Counted from the first letter of the stretch, positions 38,233 to 47,176 are shown. The stretch is DNA of 64,000 nt from Microbacterium suaedae (GCF_003254645.1 NZ_PNFD01000003.1:496001-560000); one strand, 5' to 3'. Notes: generated by a model from the letters alone, not told the origin. Translations and numbers: made by a program.

Positions 38233-39002
38233 GTGACGTCCAACGACAATGGACGATGGCCGTGTCGATCGTTGTGGAAGTACTGCACCGGGGCGCCAGG
38301 GCGGGACGTGACCGAGCGGTTCGGGAGGTGGAACGTGATCTACATCCGGTTCACTCGATGGGCCAAGGACGGAACCTGGGAGAAGCTGCTTGCCTCGGTG
38401 CAGGAGCAAGCCGACGTTGGCGGGGAGATCGGCTGGGTTGTCTCAATCGACTCGACCATCGCGCGCGTGCCTCAGCACGGTGCGATCCTGAAGCGTAACG
38501 CCGGGGCTTCTGCCGAGTCACAAGAGGTCGTGGTGCGAGCCGCCTGGTCACGGCATCGGCCGTTCCCGTGGCGGGCTGACGACGTAGCTGCACTTGGTCC
38601 GCGACCGCCGCGACAGGCCGCTGGGGATGATACGCGCGGGTGGGATTGCCAATGACACCACGATGATCTCTGCGGTGCGCGACGACGTTCGCGTGCCTTG
38701 CGCCGGGAAGGGCAGGCCCCGCACCCGTCTCGGCCGGGTACTCGTCGACAAGGGATACCCGTCGAAGGCGAACCGTGTAGGGCCTTGCGGCCGCGTGATT
38801 GCCGCGACGAACCCTGCGCGCGATGACCAGATCGCCCACCGTCGCAGGAGTCCTGGCCAGCCGGTCGTTTGACTTCGGTGGCCAGCAGCGGGAGCGCTTC
38901 AAGGGTCGAGACGTCGTTGAGTGGTGCGTCAACGGGTTCAAGCAGTGGCGGCGCATCGCGCTGTGCTTAAACACGACCCCACCCGAGACTTCAGGGCCGT
39001 GA
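38233..39002 (+). pseudogene. IS5-family transposase relic
   Basis: Three pieces in three frames add up to most of a transposase. The first (38233-38655) has WKYCTGAPGRDVTERFG and the first catalytic region VVSIDSTIARVPQHGA. The second (38594-38872) has VLVDKGYPSKANR with the second Asp. The third (38799-39002) has RFKGRDVVEWCVNGFKQWRRIA with the terminal part. Frameshifts make it inactive. It lies inside the parS region, so an IS once landed there. Confidence 0.8.
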
Positions 39003-39100
39003 TCAGCCTCGCCGCCACGTTGATCTGGGCAGGATGGATCTGTCCCGTCGGGTCTGAGCATAGGCCGGACGGGACGGCAAATGTGAGGCAGGATGACGGG

Positions 39101-39775
39101 ATGAGCGCCTACGTCCGCCCTTTGATCGACGAACCGGTGTTCCGCGATGCTGACGGTGCCGTGATCAATTACGGGGATCGGTGGCACGGGTCGCCTCCTG
39201 AGGACACCTACTCGGTCGATACACATCCCGAGCGGTTCGCACCCCTCCATGTCGTCGCCGACGCTCTCATCTCGCACCTCCGGGAGACGTACGACGTCGA
39301 GGTCGACGAAGGTGTTGAGACAGCGGGCGATCTGCTGCGTCCCGCATTTCATGATGTGGTGCGCGCCGTGCGGATACGGCCCAATGATCCGAAGTGTGCG
39401 TCCCTGACATTCGTCTTCACCGCCTATCCGGGGGTCTACATGCACGCGGGCCTGCTGCACGACTTCCATTACCCAGTCTGCGGTTGCGACGCATGCGATT
39501 CGAACTGGCCGGCCGAAGCCGATGAACTCGAGCAGCAGGTATTCGCGACGGTCAGCGGCAACTACCGAGAGACGATTGAACGCGGGCTTCACCCCTGGGT
39601 CGATTACGCCTTCACCTATCCCGACGGTGCGAGTTCCGGAAAGTCTGGCTCCCAAGGTCTTCCTGCCCAGCGCTTCAAAGACGCCAAACCCATCCTCGGC
39701 TCCCTTCCCGATGGATGGGCTTCCTGGCCGCGCTCGACCACAGCCTGCTCATCAACTCGTTCTAGGTGCGATTGA
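39101..39775 (+). CDS. DUF6226-like protein
   Basis: 224 residues from ATG at 39101. The sequence AYVRPLIDEPVFRDADGAVI, then the ERFAPLHVVADALISHL region and a Cys-rich YPVCGCDACDS motif (about residues 130-140), match what I recall as DUF6226 of Microbacteriaceae. The function is unknown; CxCxxC could bind metal. The gene sits alone between the IS5 relic and the parS array. Its last 20 residues (STTACSSTRSRCD) look poorly conserved and may reflect a late frameshift. Confidence 0.75.
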   Translation: MSAYVRPLIDEPVFRDADGAVINYGDRWHGSPPEDTYSVDTHPERFAPLHVVADALISHLRETYDVEVDEGVETAGDLLRPAFHDVVRAVRIRPNDPKCASLTFVFTAYPGVYMHAGLLHDFHYPVCGCDACDSNWPAEADELEQQVFATVSGNYRETIERGLHPWVDYAFTYPDGASSGKSGSQGLPAQRFKDAKPILGSLPDGWASWPRSTTACSSTRSRCD

Positions 39776-40123
39776 CTCGTCACCGACGAAGATTCATGGG
39801 GGCAGCTCTCTCCCGGACCAAGTGGAGCAATGACTCACGCGAATCCGTGTTGTGCGGAAGTCAGCCCCGTCGCGAGAACGAGGCGGCCGGCGGAGCGTCC
39901 CGTTCAGGTGCACAAGCATCGGGCATGTGTCTGACCCCGAGCGGGGGTGCCGCGGCTGTGCGAGGTCGTGGGCTGAGTGTCCGGATGGCTCTGCGCGACC
40001 TGGAGTGTGTGCCCCGTGGGGCACTGGATCACTCGTGCGATGCCTCGCGGTGTGACGTACGCACCTGATTCGTTCCCGGTGGGGATTGGCGGGACGGTGG
40101 TCGCGTGGATGGGACGGAGAAGT
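39776..40123. other. Gene-free stretch before the parS array
   Basis: 348 bp without a supported gene, RNA or repeat of its own. Its end blends into the first, most diverged unit of the parS array. Confidence 0.5.
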
Positions 40124-40139
40124 TGTTTCACGTGAAACC
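40124..40139. other. parS: parS site 3
   Basis: TGTTTCACGTGAAACC, one mismatch. Confidence 0.92.
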
Positions 40140-40436
40140 TCGTGGTGCGCAGGGTCGCCTCCGTTGCGGACACAAGGTTGCGGGCGACGTACTCTCGTGA
40201 GCGCCCGTCCAATCAGGGCCGGGCTCCTGTCTGGGGCGCGCCGGTGTTCAATCTCGTGCGCCGCGCGGCTGGACGGATTCGCGACCGGACGAGATGTGCG
40301 TGCACCGATCGGGTGCAGCAAGTCCGTTTGGCGCGGTACAGGGTCACGGCGACCCATTCTGCCTCTCGGCGCGGACAGCGTGCCACCGATGTGAATCGGC
40401 GGGACCGGAGCCGCCTGCACGGGCCGGGAGGGGGGA

Positions 40437-40452
40437 TGTTTCACGTGAAACG
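40437..40452. other. parS: parS site 4
   Basis: TGTTTCACGTGAAACG, one mismatch. Confidence 0.92.
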
Positions 40453-40737
40453 CTGTTGTACGAGAAGCGGGCCCGCAATGCGAGACCTGGGCGGCCTGCG
40501 GCGAGGAGCGCCTTCCTGGACACGTACAACCGGCGTGCGCGCGTATGGTGTGGTCGCCTAGCGGGCCGACGCGGGGTTGTGCGAGGGCTCGCGGGCTGCG
40601 CTGCTGGACGAGTTCGGAACGGTGTGGTGGGAGTCGCTGCCTGTCGGCGAACGGGGGTGGTCATGGCGCGCGAGGTGATCGGTTCCCCTACTGGTGTGGA
40701 TCGCCGGAGACGGCGACGCCGGGAGAGCGTCGAGCGA

Positions 40738-40753
40738 TGTTTCACGTGAAATC
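40738..40753. other. parS: parS site 5
   Basis: TGTTTCACGTGAAATC, two mismatches at the right edge. Confidence 0.85.
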
Positions 40754-40997
40754 TCTGGTGCGAAGAGAGCCCGCAGTGCGGGAGCGGGGTGGCCGGCGGG
40801 GAGAGGCCTCCCTGGGGGCGTGCAACCGGCGTGCGCGGGTATGGTGCGGTCACGCTGAATGGTGGCGCGGGCTCTGCGCTGAGGGACGAGTGTCCAGAAG
40901 GGTGTGGTGGGGCGGCGCTCCCCTGTCAGCGAGGGGCTGCCATGGGGCTACTGGTGTGGAGCGGTGAAGACGGAATCGCCTGGAGAGGCTGGAGCGG

Positions 40998-41013
40998 TGT
41001 TTCACGTGAAGTT
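40998..41013. other. parS: parS site 6
   Basis: TGTTTCACGTGAAGTT, three mismatches in the right half; the weakest site of the array. Confidence 0.7.
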
Positions 41014-41239
41014 TCTGGTGCGAAGAGAGCCGCAGTGCGGGAGCGGGGTGGCCGGCAGGGAGGAGTCTCCATGGGTGGGTCCAACCGGCGTGCGCGGGCT
41101 GCGCTCTGGATGAGTCCGTATGGGTGTGTGGTGGCAAGCGCTCCCCGGTCGGCGAGGGGGCATCATGAGGCCTGAGGTGATCGGTTCCCCTACTGGTGTG
41201 GAGCGGCGGAGGCGGACTCGCCCGGGCGGGCAGGAGTGA

Positions 41240-41255
41240 TGTTCCACGTGAAACC
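41240..41255. other. parS: parS site 7
   Basis: TGTTCCACGTGAAACC, two mismatches. Confidence 0.85.
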
Positions 41256-41518
41256 TATGGTGCGTAGGAAACCGACAGTGCGGGATCGGGATGGCCGGCG
41301 GATTCGAGCCTCCTTGGGCGCGTGCAACCAGCGTGCGCGCGTATGGCGCGGTTGTCCAGCGGGGCGTCCCGGGCTTCACTGCTGGACGAGTCCATAAGGG
41401 TGTAATGGGAGGCGCTCCCCTGTCGGCGAGTGTGCGGTCATGGGGCCCGCGAGGCGATCGGCTCCCCTTCCGCGGTGCGGATCAGCGGAGACGGAGTCGC
41501 CTGGAGAGGCTGGGGTGG

Positions 41519-41534
41519 TGTTTCACGTGAAACC
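41519..41534. other. parS: parS site 8
   Basis: TGTTTCACGTGAAACC, one mismatch. Confidence 0.92.
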
Positions 41535-41794
41535 CCGTATGGCGCGAAGGGAGCACCCGCAGTGCTGGAGAGGGGACGGCGAGGGGCAGCCTCCTTAGGC
41601 GCGTACAACCGGTGTGCGCGGGCATGGTGAAGCCACACAGCGGGCCGTGCGGGGGCTGCACTGCTGGACGAGTGCGGAAGGGTGTGGTGGGAGGCGCTGC
41701 CTGTCGACGGGGTGGTGTCGTAAGACCCGGGATGGTCGAGTCCCCTAGCGGTGTGGATCTGTGGAGACGGATTCGTCAGGACGGACAGGAGCGA

Positions 41795-41810
41795 TGTTCC
41801 ACGTGAAACA
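41795..41810. other. parS: parS site 9
   Basis: TGTTCCACGTGAAACA, one mismatch. Confidence 0.92.
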
Positions 41811-42085
41811 TCTTGTGCGAAGGGAGCCCGCAGTGCGGGATCGTGACGGCCGGCGGTGGGAGACTCATCGGGCGCGTGCAACCGGCGTGTGCGCGTGTGG
41901 TGCGGGTGTCACCCAGCAGGGGCGGAACGACTGTGCGCGAGATCGCGAGATGCGCAGTTGGACGAGTCCGTATGGATGTGGTGGAAGGCGCTGCCTGTCG
42001 ACGAGGGGGCGTTATGGGGCCCGAGGTGGTAGAGCTCCCCACCGGTGAGGAGTGGAAGATGGACTCTGCTGGAAAGGCTGGATGA

Positions 42086-42101
42086 TGTTTCACGTGAAAC
42101 C
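42086..42101. other. parS: parS site 10
   Basis: TGTTTCACGTGAAACC, one mismatch. Confidence 0.92.
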
Positions 42102-42371
42102 GTGTGGCGCGAAGTGAGCCGCAATGCGGGATCGAGGTGGCTTGCGGAGAGGAAGGCCTCCTTGGACACGTGCGACCTGCGTGTGCGCGTAAGGTGTCGC
42201 CACCCAACGGAGTGGAACGACTGTGCGCGAGATCGCGAGATGCGCAGTTGGACGAGTCCGTATGGATGTGGTGGAAGGCGCTGCCTGTCGACGAGGGGAC
42301 GTCATGGAACCCGAGGTGATCGACCCCCGGTGAGGATCGGGAGATGGACTCACCAGGAGAGTCTGGGGTGA

Positions 42372-42387
42372 TGTTTCACGTGAAACC
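42372..42387. other. parS: parS site 11
   Basis: TGTTTCACGTGAAACC, one mismatch. Confidence 0.92.
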
Positions 42388-42668
42388 GTATGGTGCGAAG
42401 TGAGCACGCAATGCGGGACCGAGGTGGCCGACGGAGAGGAGGGCCACCTTGGACACGTGCGACCTGCGTGTGCGCGTAAGGTGTCGCCACCCAACGGGGC
42501 GGAACGGCTGTGGGTGAGACCGCGAAGTGCGCTGCTGGACGAGTCTGAAAGTATGTCGGTGGGAGGCGCACCCCTGTCGGGAAGGGGCCGACATGGGGAT
42601 CCGAGGTGACCAGCTCCCCTGCCGGTGTGGATCGCCGGAGACGGAATCGCCTGAAGGGACAGGAGTGA

Positions 42669-42684
42669 TGTTTCACGTGAAACC
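42669..42684. other. parS: parS site 12
   Basis: TGTTTCACGTGAAACC, one mismatch. Confidence 0.92.
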
Positions 42685-42943
42685 GTGTGGCGCGAAGGGA
42701 TACCGCAATGCGGGATCGTGACGGCGGCGGGGAGAACCTCCCTGGGTGCACAACAACCGGCGCGCGCGTATGGTGCGGTCACGCGCCAGGTGGGCCGCCG
42801 CGGGCTGCACCCTGCCGGACGAGTCCGTAAGGATGTGGTGGGAGGCGCTCTCTGTAGGTGGGGGCTGGTCTGGGACTCGAGGTGATCGACTCCCCTGCTG
42901 GCGCAAGTCGGGGAGATGGAATTGCCTGGACGGGCAGAAGTGA

Positions 42944-42959
42944 TGTTTCACGTGAAACC
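42944..42959. other. parS: parS site 13
   Basis: TGTTTCACGTGAAACC, one mismatch; the following palindrome is degenerate in this unit. Confidence 0.92.
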
Positions 42960-43316
42960 CCGTGTGGTGCGAAGGGAACGCGAAACGCGGGCCCGAGAAG
43001 TCCGCAGCGCGTTCTGTGCGGCGTGTACCTCTCCTGAGCGGGAGCGGCGTTGAGCGGGGCAGTGCAGATTCATCTCGAGCTCGCGCGGTGCTGCACGGGT
43101 GGACGAGTCCGCCCGGCGGGGGGGGGTATGCGCCCCCTCGGGCAAGGCGTGCACGTGCGGCTCGGCGTGGTGACGCCCGGGCCATGGGTGGTCTCTGACC
43201 GGGGTGAACGGCTGCAGACGCTACGTTGCTCCGCGAAGCGTGTGCAGGGCCGATCCGCACCCGTTGTCTTCTCGTCGGCTCGGGGACCGCCGTCGTGGCG
43301 TCGAGTCGGGCGGCAG

Positions 43317-43332
43317 TGTTTCACGTGAAACT
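43317..43332. other. parS: parS site 14
   Basis: TGTTTCACGTGAAACT, one mismatch; end of the array. Confidence 0.92.
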
Positions 43333-43358
43333 CGGTCACGACGCATCGCGAACCAAGA

Positions 43359-43374
43359 TGATTCACGTGAGACG
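43359..43374. other. Degenerate parS site
   Basis: TGATTCACGTGAGACG, three mismatches, 26 bp after parS site 14. Confidence 0.4.
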
Positions 43375-44201
43375 GCACGAACCGGCGGGCGCTTGGCAAC
43401 GCGCGGCTGGCGGGTTGTGGTCGTCACATCGTCGAGCGCCCCACGCGGGGTCGAGCCCAATCCATGCAGAGGGAGAGAGTACTGAGAACCTTCAGCGAAC
43501 GGACTTGAGCGTGGCGCACGCGGAGGCGCAGTGCCGACGGATGCGCGGCGTCAGCCCCGACGCCGGCTACACGTCCATTGGGTCTTGTTCCGGATGCACA
43601 CCGTCGCGGGATGGACGTCGGCGCGGATCTCCCGTGAAGCGCGTACGGGGCTCCCCGCACATGAACGAGATTCGACGGCCACCCGCCGATCGAGAGCGAT
43701 CCCTGAGGCGACGCCTCGGTGACCCGGGCGTCGTTATCGTCTGCCCCATCCCGGAGGAGTTGCGAATCCCGCCCTACTCAGGCCACTGCGGTCCGTATAT
43801 CGCCGAGCATTGCGCACCGTAGATCCGCCGCAGGACTGCCCCACGGGCGACGAGAAGACCGATGGGGATGCGTCACGCGTCGCGGTCTTCCTTGCGAGCA
43901 GCCGCGGTCACCTCAGCGGTACGGACGAGCGCGCGCCCCGTAGGTGTTGACCCGACCGGCGGGTTGGCGCATCCCCAGGGAATGCCTGGTCGGTGCGGGC
44001 GGAGTCACACCAACGCACCCAGTTCAGGTGGATTAGGTCGCCCCCGGGAGGAGGGAGGGGTGCGCGGCAAGCGAGACAGGGTATCGAGGAGGCGGCCCCC
44101 GCGGGGACTGATCGGGTTGTCCGTCGCCGGCCGGCGGCACACGCAAGCGAGAGATGCCGTCAGCCGGACTGACGCATGCGAAGGCCCGTGGCGCTTGCGC
44201 C
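43375..44201. other. Gene-free region after the array
   Basis: 827 bp with no supported gene. Long open frames run across it but look like GC-rich chance frames (rich in Arg/Pro/Ala, no ribosome site). No parS-like site or repeat unit is visible. Confidence 0.55.
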
Positions 44202-44786
44202 TCAGGTTGCGGGGGCGAGTTCCCGCCACTCACGGGCGAGCATCGCGTACCCGACGCCGTCGATCCATCCGCGCGTCATGTGAAACGAGTCCTCCCTCGT
44301 CGTGTACTCGCGGCGCATGCCGAGCTTTTCCATGATCCGTACGGACGGTGCGTTGTCGGCGAAGGCGTGAGCGACGACGCGGCGGACGCCGACGACGTCG
44401 AAGGCGACGCCAAGAAGGGCACGTGCGGCCTCCGATGCATAGCCGCGTCCCGCATGCGCGGGATCGATCGTCCACCCGAGCTCTGCTTCAGTCCGGCGGA
44501 CGGCTGCAGGATCCGTCCCTCTCTGGCCCCATCCGTCCTGCACGGCGAACTTTATATCGCCGACGAGAACCCCGTCGTGCTCGAGTGCCAAGAGATCCGT
44601 GCGATCGGCCGCGAACTCGCGCCACTGATCGGGGGAAGCCAGCCACGAACCCGTCCACGTGGTGACCTCTTCGAGCTGTCGATATGTCCACGCCTCCTCA
44701 ATATCGGACGGCGTGAAGGGGCGGATGACGAGGCGCTCGGTGCGCACCGGCCAGGGGTCGATTTCAAGGCTCACAGGTCCCAGCAT
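44202..44786 (-). CDS. GNAT-family N-acetyltransferase
   Basis: 194 residues. It resembles RimJ/RimL-type acetyltransferases: VRTERLVIRPFTPSDIEEAW at 14-33, then LGWTIDPAHAGRGYASEAARALLG with the acetyl-CoA-binding RGYASEA loop, and VRIMEKLGMRREY near the end. Acetyl-CoA is the donor; the acceptor is unknown. It is transcribed away from parA, and the 42-bp palindrome with parS 15 lies 29 bp upstream of its start. It shares the intergenic region with parA. Confidence 0.9.
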   Translation of the reverse strand: MLGPVSLEIDPWPVRTERLVIRPFTPSDIEEAWTYRQLEEVTTWTGSWLASPDQWREFAADRTDLLALEHDGVLVGDIKFAVQDGWGQRGTDPAAVRRTEAELGWTIDPAHAGRGYASEAARALLGVAFDVVGVRRVVAHAFADNAPSVRIMEKLGMRREYTTREDSFHMTRGWIDGVGYAMLAREWRELAPAT

Positions 44787-44815
44787 CCCACGACTCGAGC
44801 GGTGGGGAAGGCGGG

Positions 44816-44857
44816 CGAATCGCCTCGATGTTTCACGTGGAACATCGAGGCGATTCG
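44816..44857. promoter_or_regulatory. 42-bp palindrome centred on a parS site upstream of parA
   Basis: Arms 44816-44832 and 44841-44857 are perfect 17-bp inverted repeats around TCACGTGG; the centre holds a single mismatch pair. parS 15 (44829-44844) occupies the middle. The arms extend well beyond parS and do not match the array unit. It may be an operator for parAB, a hairpin, or both. Confidence 0.8.
44829..44844. other. parS: parS site 15
   Basis: TGTTTCACGTGGAACA, one mismatch, 110 bp before the parA start. Confidence 0.9.
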
Positions 44858-44953
44858 GGAGGGAAGGTCGGAAGACACATCGTCCAGAGACGTCGATTGT
44901 CAGACCCGCAAGCTAGAGTGATCAAGGTCGGCCCGGGGAACGAGAGGACGCGC

Positions 44954-45874
44954 GTGAGCCAGCACTCCAGCGACATCGCTGCTGCCTTCGATGACAGCCC
45001 GATCATGCGCCAGCTGCAGGATCTCAGCACTCGTCGCCGCCATCTCGAGGAGGTCGAGATCGAGTTCACGGGCCAGACGCGCATTCTCACGGTCTCGAAC
45101 CAGAAGGGCGGCGTCGGCAAGACGACGACGACCGTCAACATTGCCGCCGCGATCGCGGATCTCGGCGGCAAGGTCATGGTCATCGATCTCGATCCGCAGG
45201 GAAACGCGTCGACGGCCCTGGGCGTACCGCACAGCTCTGAGACGACGAGCATCTACGACGTCCTCATCAACGACGTGCGCATCGCCGATGCCGTGCAGCA
45301 GAGCCCCGAGAATGAGCGCCTCTTCTGCGTTCCCAGCACGATTCATCTCGCGGGCGCCGAGATCGAGCTCGTGTCGCAGGTGGCTCGAGAGAAGCGCCTC
45401 GACACAGCCCTGCACGAGTACCTCGACGATCTTGACGAGCCGTTCGACTTCGTTCTCATCGACTGCCCGCCGTCGCTCGGGCTGCTGACGATCAACGCCT
45501 TCAGCTCCGCCGACGAGGTGTTCCTGCCGATCCAGGCCGAGTACTACGCGCTTGAGGGTCTGAGCCAGCTTCTGGGCAATGTCAAGATGATTCAGAAGCA
45601 CCTGAACACGCGCCTGCGGGTTTCGACGATCTTGTTGACGATGTACGACAGTCGCACGCGCCTCGCGCAGCAGGTGGCCGACGAGGTGCGCGAACACTTC
45701 CCCGATGAGGTTCTGAAGACCGTCATCCCGCGGTCCGTGCGTGTCTCCGAGGCGCCGAGCTTCGGCCAGACGGTCATCTCTTACGACGAATCCTCTGCAG
45801 GCGCAATCGCCTACAAGGAAGCGGCGGTTGAAATCGTGAAGCGCGGGGCTCCCCGCAGGAAAGGGCGGAACTGA
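44954..45874 (+). CDS. parA: Chromosome partitioning ATPase ParA
   Basis: 306 residues from GTG at 44954, preceded by GAGAGG. The deviant Walker A motif KGGVGKTTT is near residue 50, followed by VIDLDPQGNAS and the LIDCPPSLGLLT Walker B region. ParA binds DNA nonspecifically in its ATP form and moves ParB-parS complexes apart. An N-terminal leader of about 35 residues precedes the conserved RILTVSNQKGG. The frame is open back to 44828, but that would place the start inside the parS palindrome. The stop overlaps the parB ATG (TGATG). Confidence 0.96.
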   Translation: MSQHSSDIAAAFDDSPIMRQLQDLSTRRRHLEEVEIEFTGQTRILTVSNQKGGVGKTTTTVNIAAAIADLGGKVMVIDLDPQGNASTALGVPHSSETTSIYDVLINDVRIADAVQQSPENERLFCVPSTIHLAGAEIELVSQVAREKRLDTALHEYLDDLDEPFDFVLIDCPPSLGLLTINAFSSADEVFLPIQAEYYALEGLSQLLGNVKMIQKHLNTRLRVSTILLTMYDSRTRLAQQVADEVREHFPDEVLKTVIPRSVRVSEAPSFGQTVISYDESSAGAIAYKEAAVEIVKRGAPRRKGRN

Positions 45875-47133
45875 TGGCGAAGCGCACGGGTCTTGGCCGA
45901 GGGATCGGCGCCCTCATCCCTACCGGAAGCGAGACGCGCGAGCGTCCGTCTGACGTCTTCTTCGCGGGTTCTGCGGCCCCCGTTGTGGAGGAGCCTGCCG
46001 CGCCCGCGGACGAGAAGCCTGCGGCTCCAGAGGAAAAGCCGGCTGCCCCGCAGAAGAAGAAGGCCCCGCGCGCCTCGACGCCCGCGAAGTCGGCGAGCTC
46101 CCGCACGAAGTCTGCGAGCGGATCCTCCGCCACGTCGAGCGCGTCGAAGAAGAGCGCGACCTCCTCGCGGTCGACCACGAGCGGATCCGGCAAGGCGTCG
46201 CGAGACACCGCAGCGAAGAACGGATCCTCGACAGCGCGGACGACGGCCTCGCGGACGACGAGCGGGTCGGCGAAGGCCGCCCCCGCTCCCCAGGCCGACG
46301 AGCAGCTCGCCGAGGTGCCCGGCATTCGCCTGGTCCACGTCGATCCGCACTCGATCGTCCCGAACCCGCGTCAGCCGCGCACGCTCTTCGACGCCGACGA
46401 CCTCGCGGAGCTCGTCCACTCGGTGCGTGAGTTCGGCGTCCTGCAGCCCGTCGTTGTCCGGGACAAGAAGGACGGCACGTACGAGCTGATCATGGGTGAG
46501 CGCCGCACGCGCGCCTCCCGTGAGGCTGGCCTCGAGCGGATCCCAGCGATCGTCCGCGAGACGGCAGATGAAAACCTGCTTCGCGACGCGCTGCTCGAGA
46601 ACATCCATCGCGCCGAGCTCAACCCCCTCGAAGAGGCATCGGCCTATCAGCAGCTGATCGAGGACTTCGGGATCACACAGGAGCAGCTCGCCGACCGCAT
46701 CGGCCGCTCGCGCCCGCAGATCTCCAACACGATCCGCCTCCTCCGCCTGCCCGAGCCCGTGCAGCAGCGCGTGGCGGCGGGTGTGCTCACTGCGGGGCAC
46801 GCGCGCACCATCCTGTCGCTCGACGGCGACGCCGACGGCATGCAGAAGCTCGCCGACAAGATCGTCAACGAGGAGCTTTCCGTGCGCGGCGCGGAGGCGG
46901 CGGCGAAGCAGATCGCAGGGGCGGGGCAGAGCGAGAAGACGCCCGCGAAGCCGAAGGCCGGCGCGCGACGTGCCTACCTCGACGAGGTCTCTGACAAGCT
47001 CGGCGACCGACTCAACACGAAGGTCAAGATCGACCTCACGGCGAGGAAAGGCCAGATCAAGATCAGTTTCGCGACAATTCAGGATCTCAACCGGATCCTC
47101 GGCGAGCTCGGCGAGTCGGGTTACGAACAGTAG
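45874..47133 (+). CDS. parB: Centromere-binding CTPase ParB with long low-complexity linker
   Basis: 419 residues. The N-terminal ParA-contacting motif (KRTGLGRGIGALIP) is at residues 3-16. Residues 31-147 form a long Ala/Ser/Thr/Lys-rich tract with no sequence complexity. The CTPase core then starts GIRLVHVDPHSIVPNPRQPR and carries GERRTRAS at 208-215 (CTP and spreading box). The HTH region that reads parS follows (TQEQLADRIGRSRPQISNTIRLLRLP), then the dimer domain. Most chromosomal ParB proteins are about 290-350 residues, so the extra length is the linker. It binds the many parS sites upstream. Confidence 0.96.
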   Translation: MAKRTGLGRGIGALIPTGSETRERPSDVFFAGSAAPVVEEPAAPADEKPAAPEEKPAAPQKKKAPRASTPAKSASSRTKSASGSSATSSASKKSATSSRSTTSGSGKASRDTAAKNGSSTARTTASRTTSGSAKAAPAPQADEQLAEVPGIRLVHVDPHSIVPNPRQPRTLFDADDLAELVHSVREFGVLQPVVVRDKKDGTYELIMGERRTRASREAGLERIPAIVRETADENLLRDALLENIHRAELNPLEEASAYQQLIEDFGITQEQLADRIGRSRPQISNTIRLLRLPEPVQQRVAAGVLTAGHARTILSLDGDADGMQKLADKIVNEELSVRGAEAAAKQIAGAGQSEKTPAKPKAGARRAYLDEVSDKLGDRLNTKVKIDLTARKGQIKISFATIQDLNRILGELGESGYEQ

Positions 47134-47176
47134 CGCTCGGAGCCCGCGTCCATCCCACGCGCCGTAGCCTGGAGGG

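Larger units (their letters stand above)
40124..43332. repeat. Tandem array of ~290-bp repeats, each carrying one parS site
   Basis: Twelve parS sites begin at 40124, 40437, 40738, 40998, 41240, 41519, 41795, 42086, 42372, 42669, 42944 and 43317, spaced 242-373 bp and mostly 260-301 bp. The sequence between them is repeated in degenerate form: after parS come GGTGCGAAG, a GCCGCAGTGCGGGA-like palindrome, CAACCGGCGTGCGCG, CTGGACGAGTCC, GGGAGGCGCT, GATCGACTCCCC and GAGACGGAATCGCC, then the next parS. The first and last units are the most diverged. No open frame is conserved from unit to unit, so the repeat is not coding. ParB, encoded at 45874, is expected to load at these sites and spread, forming the partition complex at the origin. 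Confidence 0.93.

Noticed and set aside
38921..39100. N-terminal extension of the DUF6226 protein
   Set aside because: This part overlaps the end of the IS5 relic and lacks family resemblance; the ATG at 39101 begins the conserved sequence.
40294..42782. Many overlapping open frames on both strands in the parS array, some with similar peptides
   Set aside because: The peptides are similar only because the DNA is repeated; frames shift and break from unit to unit, so there is no selection on a protein.
40124..43332. Possible CRISPR array because of regular repeats
   Set aside because: The repeated core is a 16-bp palindrome in ~290-bp units whose spacers are themselves repeated; there are no cas genes.
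43226..43822. Long open frame across the end of the parS array
   Set aside because: It has no ribosome site, is Arg/Pro-rich, includes parS DNA in its start and shows no recognisable domain. Chance frame in GC-rich DNA.
44276..44287. CATGTGAAAC inside the GNAT gene as a parS site
   Set aside because: Only one half-site is present.
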